NCBI GenBank assembly: GCA_030148605.1
Contig: JASBTD010000021.1
Location: forward strand, 1 to 38,268
Direction of reading: 5' to 3'
Source of the DNA: Erythrobacter sp.
GTDB taxonomy: Bacteria > Pseudomonadota > Alphaproteobacteria > Sphingomonadales > Sphingomonadaceae
DNA length: 38,268 nt
Position 1 is the first letter of the stretch. Every line of letters starts with the position of its first letter. The translations under genes were made by a program, and so were the position numbers. The notes beneath the pieces were generated by a model, which was not told the DNA's origin, ran no database searches, and saw nothing but the letters and a program-made list of their open reading frames with translations. Shown here one piece after another: positions 7,399 through 14,925 of the stretch.

Positions 7399-8256
7399 CT
7401 ACGTCCACACCGCCTCAGGCGGCAAGCTCATCAGGATCGCGTCGATATTGCCCCCGGTCTTCAGGCCGAACAGCGTGCCCCGGTCATAGACTAGGTTGAA
7501 CTCGGCATAGCGCCCGCGCCATTCGAGCTGGGTCTGCTTGTCTTCCGGCGTGAACTCGCTCTCCATCCGGCGGCGCACCAGCTTGGGGTAAATATCCAGG
7601 AACGCCTTGCCGACATCCTGCGTGAAAGCAAAATTGCGCTCGAACCCGGCATCATCCTCGCATTCCAGGTGATCGTAGAAGATCCCGCCCACCCCGCGAT
7701 GCACCCCGCGATGCGGGATATAGAAATAGTCGTCCGCCCATTTCTTGAAGCGTTCGTAATAGGTCGGATTATGCGCCATGCAGGCGGCGCGGAAGCGCGC
7801 GTGGAAATCCTCGGTATCCTCTTCATAGGGGATCGGCGGATTGAGATCGCCGCCGCCGCCAAACCACGCTGCCTGCGTGGTGAGGAAGCGCGTGTTCATA
7901 TGCACGGCGGGAACATGCGGATTGGCCATATGCGCGACCAGGCTGATGCCGGTGGCGGTAAAGCCGGGATTTTCAGGTGAAGCGCCATTGACGCTGGCGG
8001 CGAATTCAGGCGCGAAATTGCCCTTCACTGTCGAGACGTTGACTCCAACCTTCTCGAACACCTTGCCTTTCATCAGGCCTTGCACACCGCCACCCGGATC
8101 CGAATTGCCTTCCTCTTCGCGCTGCCACGGCGTGTATCGGAAGCTCGCGTCAGAGCCGGCTTCGCGCTCGATCGCTTCAAACTCTGCGCAGATTGAATCG
8201 CGCAGGCTTTCGAACCATTCCTTTGCGCGCGCTGTTTGTGCAGTCCAATCGGTCAT
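7399..8256 (-). CDS. hemF: aerobic coproporphyrinogen III oxidase
   Basis: A 285-residue oxygen-dependent oxidase that decarboxylates coproporphyrinogen III to protoporphyrinogen IX in haem synthesis. Recognisable blocks are the H-M-N-T-R-F strand, W-F-G-G-G-G-D-L-N-P, YFYIPHRGVHRGVGGIFYDH and the closing GLKTGGNIDAILMSLPP. It is cytosolic with no signal peptide, and its length is normal for HemF. The ATG at 8256 is preceded by AGGGGA, which is better than the upstream in-frame codon at 8292. It is transcribed divergently from pdeM across 64 bases and converges with the GH16 gene with no gap. A 5-bp hairpin (CCGCC/GGCGG) lies inside its last codons. Confidence 0.97.
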   Translation of the reverse strand: MTDWTAQTARAKEWFESLRDSICAEFEAIEREAGSDASFRYTPWQREEEGNSDPGGGVQGLMKGKVFEKVGVNVSTVKGNFAPEFAASVNGASPENPGFTATGISLVAHMANPHVPAVHMNTRFLTTQAAWFGGGGDLNPPIPYEEDTEDFHARFRAACMAHNPTYYERFKKWADDYFYIPHRGVHRGVGGIFYDHLECEDDAGFERNFAFTQDVGKAFLDIYPKLVRRRMESEFTPEDKQTQLEWRGRYAEFNLVYDRGTLFGLKTGGNIDAILMSLPPEAVWT

Positions 8257-8320
8257 CAAATCCCCTCTTCCGTCCGAGTTGCGTCTTGCCAAACCATTGA
8301 AGGCACGGCAAGCAATTGCG

Positions 8321-9013
8321 ATGGTTCCCGTTTCGTTCGCAAATCAGGAAATGTGGCTGGTGGATGGCCGCGCGCTCTATTGGCCGCGCGAACAAGCCTT
8401 GCTGGTAGCGGACCTGCATCTGGAGAAGGCGAGCTGGTATGCGCGCAGCGGGCAGATGCTGCCGCCTTATGACAGCCGCGAAACGCTGGAACGGGTGGCG
8501 GATGCAGTGAAGCAAACCGGGGCGCGGCGGGTGATTACGCTGGGCGACAATTTCCACGATGAGGAAGGAACCTCGCGGCTCGATCCTTACGCGGCGGGCA
8601 TGCTGGAAGGGCTGACCCGCGCGCTCGACTGGGTCTGGATTACCGGCAATCATGACGAGCACATGCATCGCGCGTTCGGTGGCGAGCTGGCGCAAGAGCT
8701 GGAGATTGGCGGAATCATTCTGCGGCATATCGCGCAAGCGGGTGAGACCCGGCCCGAGCTATCAGGCCATTTCCACCCCAAGGTGCGCGTGAACATTCGC
8801 AACCGCCATATCAGCCGGCCTTGCGGAGTGTTGAGCCGGAGCGCTGGCAATGGCGACCGCATGATCCTGCCCGCATTCGGCGCGCTGACCGGCGGAATGG
8901 ATGCAGGCGCGCCGGAAATCCGCGCCGCGCTAAGCCCTGCAAGCGCAATCGACGCGGTACTGCCTGCCAAGGGGAAACTGGTGCAATTGCCGTTGTTCAG
9001 AGCTGCAGCGTAG
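8321..9013 (+). CDS. pdeM: ligase-associated DNA damage response endonuclease PdeM-like
   Basis: A 230-residue metallophosphoesterase. The family metal-binding motifs are all present: A-D-L-H-L-E-K, G-D-N-F-H-D, G-N-H-D-E-H and G-H-F-H-P-K. The W-Y-A-R-S-G segment after the first motif and the P-A-F-G-A-L-T-G-G block near the end are typical of PdeM, which is usually encoded with an Lhr-type helicase and an ATP-dependent DNA ligase. Neither partner is beside it here: neighbours are hemF (divergent) and infC. The frame is open far upstream, but the ATG at 8321 fits both the fold and the hemF start. DNA repair function is inferred from the family. Confidence 0.9.
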   Translation: MVPVSFANQEMWLVDGRALYWPREQALLVADLHLEKASWYARSGQMLPPYDSRETLERVADAVKQTGARRVITLGDNFHDEEGTSRLDPYAAGMLEGLTRALDWVWITGNHDEHMHRAFGGELAQELEIGGIILRHIAQAGETRPELSGHFHPKVRVNIRNRHISRPCGVLSRSAGNGDRMILPAFGALTGGMDAGAPEIRAALSPASAIDAVLPAKGKLVQLPLFRAAA

Positions 9014-9045
9014 TGGCTTGGCACCCGAACGGACCCGCAGGGTCA

Positions 9046-9116
9046 GCAAGGGCGACCGCACGTCCGCAGCGACGCGATCTGTGATCGCATGAGCGAGGAA
9101 ATCGCGAGCGCGGATG
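9046..9116. repeat. structured intergenic repeat, copy 1 (infC leader)
   Basis: This about 70-bp element matches a copy at 19505-19576 in the tolQ-tolR gap. Both share GCAAGGGCGACCGC, CCGCAGCG and GCGAGGAAATCGCG blocks and end in CGGATG. A central hairpin GCGATC-TGT-GATCGC (9074-9088) is present, where the other copy has GCGAGC-GTA-GCTCGC. The change of one T:A pair to G:C preserves pairing, so the hairpin appears to be under selection or to be intrinsic to how the element spreads. Confidence 0.8.
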
Positions 9117-9212
9117 CGCTTGCGCAATCGAATACGCCCCCTAGCGTTCCACTCGCTTTATCCCTACATAGCGAGCCGCAAACAGAATCACGGCTACAAC
9201 AGGAGAACACAC

Positions 9213-9755
9213 ATAGCCCGTCCACCCCGGCGACAGATGGCCCCGCCCGTAAAAAGCGGCCCTCGCTACGATGAATTCATCCAGTCCGACAAAGTGCGCG
9301 TGATCGACCACGAGGGCGAGAACCTCGGTGTGATGTATACGCGCGAAGCGATGGAGCAGGCCAACGAACTGGGCCTCAATCTGGTCGAAGTGTCGCCCAA
9401 CGCTGACCCGCCGGTGGCAAAGTTTCTCGATGTCGGCAAATATCGCTACGAGGCGCAGAAGAAAGCCAACGCCGCGCGCAAGACTCAAAAGACGCAGGAT
9501 ATCAAAGAGATCAAGATGCGTCCCAATATCGACACGCATGATTATGACGTGAAGATGCGCAATGTGAACAAGTTCATCGAACATGGCGACAAGGTGAAGG
9601 TCACGCTGCGGTTTCGCGGGCGCGAAATGGCGCACCAGGAGCTGGGCATGAACTTGCTCAAGCGTGTGCAGGATGACGTTGCAGAGATCGCCAAGGTCGA
9701 AGCCTTCCCGCGTTTGGAAGGCCGCCAGATGCTGATGGTGCTCGCACCCAAGTAA
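9213..9755 (+). CDS. infC: translation initiation factor IF-3, probable ATA start
   Basis: IF-3 (180 residues from 9213) binds the 30S subunit, prevents subunit joining and enforces start-codon choice. Family blocks are [32 protein letters not shown] and the C-terminal F-R-G-R-E-M-A-H domain. The start matters: AGGAG (9201-9205) sits 7 bases before ATA at 9213, giving I-A-R-P-P-R-R-Q. The first ATG in frame (9237) has no ribosome binding site and drops residues that are commonly part of alphaproteobacterial IF-3. The near-cognate start fits the known autoregulation of infC by IF-3 through non-AUG codons (AUU in E. coli). The gene usually precedes rpmI-rplT; here a transporter follows. Confidence 0.95.
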   Translation: MARPPRRQMAPPVKSGPRYDEFIQSDKVRVIDHEGENLGVMYTREAMEQANELGLNLVEVSPNADPPVAKFLDVGKYRYEAQKKANAARKTQKTQDIKEIKMRPNIDTHDYDVKMRNVNKFIEHGDKVKVTLRFRGREMAHQELGMNLLKRVQDDVAEIAKVEAFPRLEGRQMLMVLAPK

Positions 9756-9789
9756 ACAGACTTCAGGGGGCCGGCAGGACCAATCGCGC

Positions 9790-11211
9790 ATGACAGCCCG
9801 CACAATCGGTCTTGTCCTTGGCCCGCTGGCCTTTGCCCTAACCGCATTGATTGCGCCACCTGCGGGAATGAGCGGGGAGGCCTGGCTGGTCGCCGGGCTC
9901 GTCGTCTGGATCGCGGCATGGTGGGTGACGGAAGCAATTCCGCTGACCGCTACGGCGCTGTTGCCTTTTGTCGTGTTGCCACTCGCCGGCGTGATGACCG
10001 CTAGCGAAACCGCAAGCGCATACTACGCACCGATCCTGTTCCTGCTTTTAGGCGGTGCGTTCATCGCCCTGGCGATTGAGCGCACCGGATTGCACCGGCG
10101 GCTTTCACTCGCGATCTTGACCGCGATCGGCACCAGCGGCGGCCAGACACGGCTGCTGCTGGCATTCATGGTCAGCGCCGCGCTGCTTTCCATGCTGATC
10201 TCCAACACTTCGACTGCACTGATCATGATGCCGATGGCGCTTGCGGTTTTGTCGGTGGGAAGTGAGGCGACTTCACCCAAAACAGAAGGCCTCTCAGGCG
10301 CGCTTCCCATGGGCATCGCCTTCGCTGCGAGCATTGGCGGGCTGGGCACAATCGTCGGCTCGCCCACCAATGGCATCGCAGTCGCGCTGCTCGATGACAT
10401 GATCGGCCTCCGCATCAGCTTCGCAGACTGGATGGCTTATGGTGTACCCATCGTGATCGTGGGTGTTCCCATCGCGGCCTTGCTGATCGCGCGCGTGCAG
10501 CAAGTTGCCGCGCATCCGTTTGACGTTGCAGCCGCGCGCGAAGCAATCCACGACGACGCGCCTTGGTCAAGCGCGGAGAAACGTCTTGTCCCGATCATCG
10601 CGATCACCTTCCTCGCATGGATGAGCCAGCGCTGGGTCGCGCCTTATTTGCCGCCGAACAGCTGGACCGATGGCACCATCGCCATCATCGCAGCGCTGGC
10701 GCTGTTCCTGCTGCCTGATGGCACAGGCAGGCCAATGCTGAAATGGGATGAGGCCAACCGCGCACCGTGGGATGTGATCATGATGTTCGGCGGTGGGCTG
10801 GCGCTGGCGGCAGGGATGCAGGCATCGGGGCTGGCCGAATGGCTTGGCAATGCGCTGCTCCCGCTCGAAGTCGTGCCGCTGCTTGTGATCGCACTCGCCA
10901 TCGTTGCCATGGTCGTGCTGATCACCGAATTCGCCAGCAATGTTGCCACGGCCAGTGCGATCATCCCTGTGGTGGCCAGCTTTGCTGCAGCGCTGGGGCT
11001 GGGCGAACAGGCGATTCTGCTGGCCATGCCTGCTGCGCTGGCTGCGAGCTGGGGCTTTATCCTGCCCGCCGGCACCGGCCCCAATGCCATTGCCTGGTCA
11101 ACCGGGAGGTTGAAGATCCAGCGACTGGTCAAGGCCGGCGCCTTGCTGGACCTGATCGGCATATTCCTGATCGTGTTCATGGTGTGGGGCATCGCAGCAG
11201 TGGTCGGTTGA
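9790..11211 (+). CDS. DASS/SLC13-family sodium-coupled anion (dicarboxylate) transporter
   Basis: A 473-residue inner-membrane protein with about 11-12 hydrophobic segments. The family's two signature loops are present: S138-N139-T140-S-T-A and E380-F-A-S383-N384-V-A-T, each an SNT-type sodium/substrate site. S191-P-T-N194-G and the late A-G-T-G-P-N-A-I-A-W motif are also there. The E-A-I-P-L-T-A-T-A-L-L-P segment near residue 50 is a further DASS hallmark. Family members import C4-dicarboxylates or citrate with Na+, or sulfate; the substrate here is not determinable. It starts 34 bases after infC without a clear separate promoter. Confidence 0.92.
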   Translation: MTARTIGLVLGPLAFALTALIAPPAGMSGEAWLVAGLVVWIAAWWVTEAIPLTATALLPFVVLPLAGVMTASETASAYYAPILFLLLGGAFIALAIERTGLHRRLSLAILTAIGTSGGQTRLLLAFMVSAALLSMLISNTSTALIMMPMALAVLSVGSEATSPKTEGLSGALPMGIAFAASIGGLGTIVGSPTNGIAVALLDDMIGLRISFADWMAYGVPIVIVGVPIAALLIARVQQVAAHPFDVAAAREAIHDDAPWSSAEKRLVPIIAITFLAWMSQRWVAPYLPPNSWTDGTIAIIAALALFLLPDGTGRPMLKWDEANRAPWDVIMMFGGGLALAAGMQASGLAEWLGNALLPLEVVPLLVIALAIVAMVVLITEFASNVATASAIIPVVASFAAALGLGEQAILLAMPAALAASWGFILPAGTGPNAIAWSTGRLKIQRLVKAGALLDLIGIFLIVFMVWGIAAVVG

Positions 11212-11289
11212 TTTCATTTGAAACCGGTTGATGCACGCGCAGCTCTTGGGTAATTGCAGCGCAGCACATTTCAGCATCGGTGCAGAAGC

Positions 11290-11354
11290 GTTCCTGCGGA
11301 GGTTAGGAACGGGCGGCCTGATGCCAGATCATTGGCTCCTGCCTTCCTGGGAGC
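11290..11354. repeat. paired-hairpin intergenic repeat, decayed copy D
   Basis: GTTCCT (11290-11295) pairs with AGGAAC (11305-11310), and GCTCC (11335-11339) with GGAGC (11350-11354). The order and facing orientation are those of the intact copy at 4201-4253, but stems and loops have drifted. It lies between the transporter gene and the PLP enzyme gene, at the front of that gene's leader. Confidence 0.6.
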
Positions 11355-11357
11355 GTT

Positions 11358-11413
11358 GCGGGCTTTGCCATAGGCAAGGCATTTCGGCAGCGCCCGCATT
11401 TTGGGAGGACCCC
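11358..11413 (+). promoter_or_regulatory. structured leader of the sulfur amino acid enzyme gene
   Basis: Two overlapping foldings are possible just before the gene. One is an 8-bp stem GCTTTGCC/GGCAAGGC (11362-11369 with 11373-11380); the other is a closing stem GCGGGC/GCCCGC (11358-11363 with 11392-11397), and both use G11362-C11363. The second ends right before ATTTTGGGAGGA, which includes the Shine-Dalgarno. This could be an attenuator or leader RNA, but it does not match a riboswitch class I recognise. Confidence 0.35.
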
Positions 11414-12733
11414 ATGACTGACGCTATCGATCCGATCGACCAGCCCACCCCGCGCCGCAAACCCAAAGAGCCGATCACCACGATCAACGGCCGCCCGATG
11501 AAACCATCGACGCTGATGATGGGCCATGGCTATGATCCGGTGCTTTCGGAAGGATCGCTCAAAGCGCCAATCTTTCTCACCAGCACATTTGCGTTTGAAA
11601 GCGCTGCGGCGGGCAAGCGCCATTTCGAAGGCATAACCGGCAAGCGTGAAGGCGGGGCCGAGGGCCTTGTCTATTCGCGCTTCAACGCCCCCAATCAGGA
11701 AATCCTGGAAGATCGCCTGGCGATCTGGGACGGGGCGGAAGAAGCGCTGAGCTTTTCCAGCGGAATGACCGCCATCGCGATCCTGATGCTGGCCGCATCC
11801 AAGGCAGGCGATGTGATCGTCCATTCCGGCCCGCTCTATGCCGCATCCGAGGGTTTCGTCGCCAAGATCATGGCGAAATACGGCGTGACTTATGTCGATT
11901 TCCCCGCAGGGGCGACGCCTGAGCAGCTCGACGCAGTGATGGCCAAGGCCAAGGCACAGGCCGAAGCGCAAGGCGGCGAAGTGCCGCTGATCTATCTCGA
12001 AAGCCCCGGCAACCCCACCAATGCGCTGGTCGATGTCGAAGCGGTAAAGGCCGCGCGGGACAAACATTTTGACGCGGATCGTTGCCCGATCGCGATCGAT
12101 AACACTTTCCTCGGGCCGCTGTGGCAAAAGCCGCTCGATCATGGGGCGGACCTGGTGGTCTATTCGCTGACCAAATATGTCGGCGGCCATTCTGATCTTG
12201 TCGCCGGTAGCGTCTCGGGCAAGAAACGCTTCATCGATGCGATCCGCGCGCTGCGCAACACGATGGGCGGGATCGCCGATCCCAACACCGCATGGATGCT
12301 GCTGCGCAGCCTCGAAACGGTCGAGCTGCGGATGGAACGCGCAGGGCAGAACGCAGCGAAGGTGTGCGACTTCCTGAAAGACCATCCCAAAGTCGAAGGG
12401 CTCGGCTATCTCGGCATGATCAAGGATCCGCGTCAGCAGGATATCTACAACCGCCATTGCACCGGCGCGGGCAGCACTTTCTCCGTCTTCATCAAGGGCG
12501 GGGAAGCCGAATGCTTCCGCTTCCTGGATGCGCTGAAAGTGGCGAAGCTGGCCGTCAGCCTGGGCGGCACCGAAACGCTTGCCAGCCACCCGGCTTCGAT
12601 GACGCACCTCAGCGTGCCTGACGAGCGCAAGGCCGCGCTCGGCATAACTGACAACCTCGTGCGCATCAGCATCGGGATCGAAGATCCGGACGATCTGATC
12701 GCCGATTTCGAACAGGCACTGGCTAAGGTCTGA
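11414..12733 (+). CDS. Cys/Met metabolism PLP-dependent enzyme (cystathionine gamma-synthase family)
   Basis: A 439-residue PLP enzyme of the gamma-family. The Schiff-base lysine is K254 in S-L-T-K-Y-V-G-G-H-S-D. Other family blocks are Y-S-R-F-N-A-P-N for phosphate binding by the partner subunit, E-S-P-G-N-P-T-N, A-I-D-N-T-F and, near the end, S-L-G-G-T-E-T-L-A-S-H-P. A 40-residue N-terminal extension precedes the catalytic core. Candidate reactions are O-acyl-homoserine sulfhydrylation, cystathionine gamma-synthesis or methionine gamma-lysis; sequence alone does not decide. GGGAGGA 7 bases upstream fixes the ATG at 11414, although the frame is open from 11228. A hairpin and an SDR gene follow. 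Confidence 0.93.
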   Translation: MTDAIDPIDQPTPRRKPKEPITTINGRPMKPSTLMMGHGYDPVLSEGSLKAPIFLTSTFAFESAAAGKRHFEGITGKREGGAEGLVYSRFNAPNQEILEDRLAIWDGAEEALSFSSGMTAIAILMLAASKAGDVIVHSGPLYAASEGFVAKIMAKYGVTYVDFPAGATPEQLDAVMAKAKAQAEAQGGEVPLIYLESPGNPTNALVDVEAVKAARDKHFDADRCPIAIDNTFLGPLWQKPLDHGADLVVYSLTKYVGGHSDLVAGSVSGKKRFIDAIRALRNTMGGIADPNTAWMLLRSLETVELRMERAGQNAAKVCDFLKDHPKVEGLGYLGMIKDPRQQDIYNRHCTGAGSTFSVFIKGGEAECFRFLDALKVAKLAVSLGGTETLASHPASMTHLSVPDERKAALGITDNLVRISIGIEDPDDLIADFEQALAKV

Positions 12734-12743
12734 TTGCTGGCCT

Positions 12744-12772
12744 ACTCTCTCCCGTGTCGAATGGGAGAGAGT
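12744..12772 (+). promoter_or_regulatory. perfect hairpin covering the ribosome binding site of the SDR gene
   Basis: ACTCTCTCCC (12744-12753) pairs without mismatch with GGGAGAGAGT (12763-12772) around a 9-base loop. The right arm holds the purine-rich Shine-Dalgarno of the next gene, whose ATG is at 12776, three bases after the stem. The left arm begins 10 bases after the upstream stop codon. It is not followed by a T tract, so translational control or coupling is more likely than termination. Confidence 0.7.
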
Positions 12773-12775
12773 GGC

Positions 12776-13594
12776 ATGACCAAACCCGTATTCCTTGTGA
12801 TCGGTGCAGGCGCCGGGATCGGCGGCAATGCTGCCAAGCGCTTTGCGGCAGGCGGATACCATGCGGTGCTGGCACGGCGCAGCGATGAAGCGAGCCTCGC
12901 GCGGATCATTGACGAGATCGAGCAGGCTGGCGGCAGTGCCAGCGGCACGCTGCTCAACGCGGCAGAAGACGGTTCGATCGAGGAGCTGGTTGCACGGGTA
13001 GAGCGCGATATCGGCCCGATCGATTGCGCGCTCTACAATCTCGGCGCGCAGATCGGGAACCGGGCGCTGCACGATACGCCGCACAAGACCTTTGAACTGG
13101 GCTGGCGGCTGGGCTGCTACGGCGTGTTTCGGCTGGCACACGCGATGTTCCCGGCGATGGTCGAGCGCGGCAAGGGCTCCTTGCTCGTCACGTCCGCAAC
13201 GTCAGCCGTTCGCGGCAATGCGGGCCAACACAGCCACGCCGCCGCAATGGGCGGGCGGCGCATGCTGTGCCAGACATTGAATGCCGAATTCGCACCCAAG
13301 GGGATCCATGTCGCACATGTGGTGGTAGATGGCCCGGTCCGCTCGCCCGATACGCTGGTGAAGCTGCTCGGCGACAAGTGGAACGCGTTCGAAGCGGCCA
13401 AAGGCGAAGAGGGGATCATCGATCCGGCGGTGCTCGCGGAAACCTATTGGCACCTGGCGCAGCAGCCGAAGAATTGCTGGACGCATGAGTTGGACGTGCG
13501 GCCCTATAGTGACGTGCCATGGTGGAATGATAATCCCGACCCGACCATCAATTCGAGTGCTTCAAAGCCGGGCTTTGCGGGGCCGGGGGAGTGA
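12776..13594 (+). CDS. SDR-fold protein lacking the catalytic Tyr and Lys
   Basis: A 272-residue short-chain dehydrogenase/reductase-like protein. The nucleotide-binding motif is intact (G10-A-G12-A-G14-I-G16). The N-N-A-G motif is replaced by N88-L-G-A. S140 sits in V-T-S-A-T as expected, but the position of the catalytic Tyr is S153 and that of the Lys is A157 (Q-H-S-H-A-A-A-M), so the usual Y-x-x-x-K is absent. The C-terminal part ends in W-W-N-D-N-P. It may bind NAD(P) without normal catalysis, or use other residues. It lies 42 bases after the PLP enzyme, with its ribosome binding site inside the hairpin at 12744-12772. A weaker in-frame ATG at 12761 is inside that hairpin. Confidence 0.85.
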   Translation: MTKPVFLVIGAGAGIGGNAAKRFAAGGYHAVLARRSDEASLARIIDEIEQAGGSASGTLLNAAEDGSIEELVARVERDIGPIDCALYNLGAQIGNRALHDTPHKTFELGWRLGCYGVFRLAHAMFPAMVERGKGSLLVTSATSAVRGNAGQHSHAAAMGGRRMLCQTLNAEFAPKGIHVAHVVVDGPVRSPDTLVKLLGDKWNAFEAAKGEEGIIDPAVLAETYWHLAQQPKNCWTHELDVRPYSDVPWWNDNPDPTINSSASKPGFAGPGE

Positions 13595-13783
13595 CCAACC
13601 CGCCTGACGTCCAATTTTGAGCCGCTGAAGCAGACGGCGTGGTTGAAACACGGGCCCGGGGATCAAACCGTTGCAGAGTCTGCAACGCGCCTTGTTCCTT
13701 ATGCGATGGCACTCTGGCGAGTTTTTAGCGAGAAGCAGGAGGTCCGCAGAACACTTCTCCGGACACCTCTCCCAAAGACTTTC

Positions 13784-13815
13784 GCTGGAGACGCTAAGCC
13801 GTCTCCAGCATTTTT
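13784..13815 (+). terminator. rho-independent terminator on the plus strand
   Basis: GCTGGAGACG (13784-13793) pairs perfectly with CGTCTCCAGC (13800-13809) around a 6-base loop and is followed by ATTTTT (13810-13815). The T tract is on the plus strand, so it would end the SDR transcript about 190 bases after its stop. It overlaps the stop codon of the convergent LysR gene (13794-13796). In the opposite direction no T tract follows. Confidence 0.8.
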
Positions 13816-14762
13816 CCCGAGATGCGCCAAAGCTTGTCGCGTTGCGTTTCCTCCGTGATCCACTTGCTGAACCGCTGGATCGCATGAGCGCTACCGGTGG
13901 CCGGTCTTGCAGCTATCGCGTAGCTGAAAGGCGTTCGCACATATTCGCCGAAAGGCCTGACCAATCCGGCCGCATTGCCGTAGAAATTCACCATGTCTTC
14001 GAGCACGAGCGCCAGGCCAAGACCGCTTTGAGCGGCAGCAATCAGCAACGGCCCATCGTCGTAGGAGTCAATCTTCAGCTGAAAATCATTCGGCAGCCCG
14101 ACTTCCTTCATCCAGACTTCAAGAATGTGCGGAAGATGGCGGTGGACCAGCAACGGGGTATCGCGCAAGGTTGCCTTGATCCCGTTCAATGGATCGACGA
14201 CACCCTCCCTGGCCACGACATAGGCCCCCTGCGGGCGCAACGGCTGGAATTCCAATCGATCCACCCCTTCTTCGGCAAAGAAGATGATCATATCAAGGCT
14301 CTCGCCCAGCTTCTCAGTTGGCGAACCCGAGGTGTCGAGCGACAGGTCAATATCAGGATTGCGCTTGCGAAAGTCATCCAGCCGGGGGATCAGCCAGGCT
14401 GTCGCAAATGACGTAGGCACCCCGACAACCAGGCTTTTCTTTCTGGACACATTTCGCGGTTCAAAAGCCGCGGCGACGAGGTCGAATGGTTCAGCGATCT
14501 GTTCGAACAGTCGCTGCCCCTCCTTGTTGAGGCGATATTCATTGCCTTGCCGGGAAAACAGAACCCTGCCGGCGTGCCGCTCAAGCTTCTGCACACGCCT
14601 GCTCAAAGCGGAAACCGAGAGGTTGAGTTCCTCTGACGCCTTGCGCAGCGAGCCGAAACGGGCGGCTGCAAGAAAAGCCTCCAGAGAACCGGTGGGGGGA
14701 AGTCGGCGAATGGCTTTTACTCCAATATCTGCACTATTATGCACGAGCATGCTGCGGTGCAC
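13794..14762 (-). CDS. LysR-family transcriptional regulator
   Basis: A 322-residue regulator. Residues about 24-83 form the winged helix-turn-helix (S-L-E-A-F-L-A-A-A-R-F-G-S-L-R-K-A-S-E-E-L-N then S-A-L-S-R-R-V-Q-K-L-E). A long co-inducer domain follows with the V-G-V-P-T-S-F-A start and a G-L-G-L-A-L segment near 240. The P-P-T-G-S-L-E-A-F and A-L-S-R-R-V features resemble the GcvA/AmpR branch. The start is uncertain: the ATG at 14762, or the in-frame ATG at 14750 which removes four residues. It is divergent from the UrcA-family gene at 14926, so that gene or the LysR gene itself is the likeliest target. Its inducer is unknown. Confidence 0.92.
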   Translation of the reverse strand: MHRSMLVHNSADIGVKAIRRLPPTGSLEAFLAAARFGSLRKASEELNLSVSALSRRVQKLERHAGRVLFSRQGNEYRLNKEGQRLFEQIAEPFDLVAAAFEPRNVSRKKSLVVGVPTSFATAWLIPRLDDFRKRNPDIDLSLDTSGSPTEKLGESLDMIIFFAEEGVDRLEFQPLRPQGAYVVAREGVVDPLNGIKATLRDTPLLVHRHLPHILEVWMKEVGLPNDFQLKIDSYDDGPLLIAAAQSGLGLALVLEDMVNFYGNAAGLVRPFGEYVRTPFSYAIAARPATGSAHAIQRFSKWITEETQRDKLWRISGKMLETA

Positions 14763-14925
14763 AATTTCTTTCTCGATCGAGGATTTCGCTTAGCGCCTCG
14801 ATGTTTTCAATTGAAAGACGATACTTTAAACTCGTTACCGCAATTGCAAGGCTGTGTTGACACCTTTGCGATGGAAGCATTCTCGCCTGCCTTCATACTG
14901 CGCTGCAGCATTACAGGAGGCTAAT

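Noticed and set aside
7841..8320. Upstream part of the frame containing pdeM
   Set aside because: It is antisense to hemF. Metallophosphoesterase similarity begins after 8321.
9114..9212. Longer IF-3 with 33 additional N-terminal residues
   Set aside because: The residues are not IF-3-like, the start lacks a ribosome binding site, and the segment runs through the repeat-containing leader.
11214..11413. SAM-II type riboswitch before the sulfur amino acid enzyme
   Set aside because: I looked for the conserved pseudoknot pattern with its A-rich 3' segment and did not see it; only generic stems are present.
11303..13141. 612-residue minus-strand frame
   Set aside because: It is the antisense of the PLP enzyme and SDR genes, rich in Arg/His/Cys as GC-rich shadows are, with no recognisable motif.
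13671..14411. 246-residue plus-strand frame
   Set aside because: It is antisense to the LysR gene, whose helix-turn-helix and effector domain are clear.
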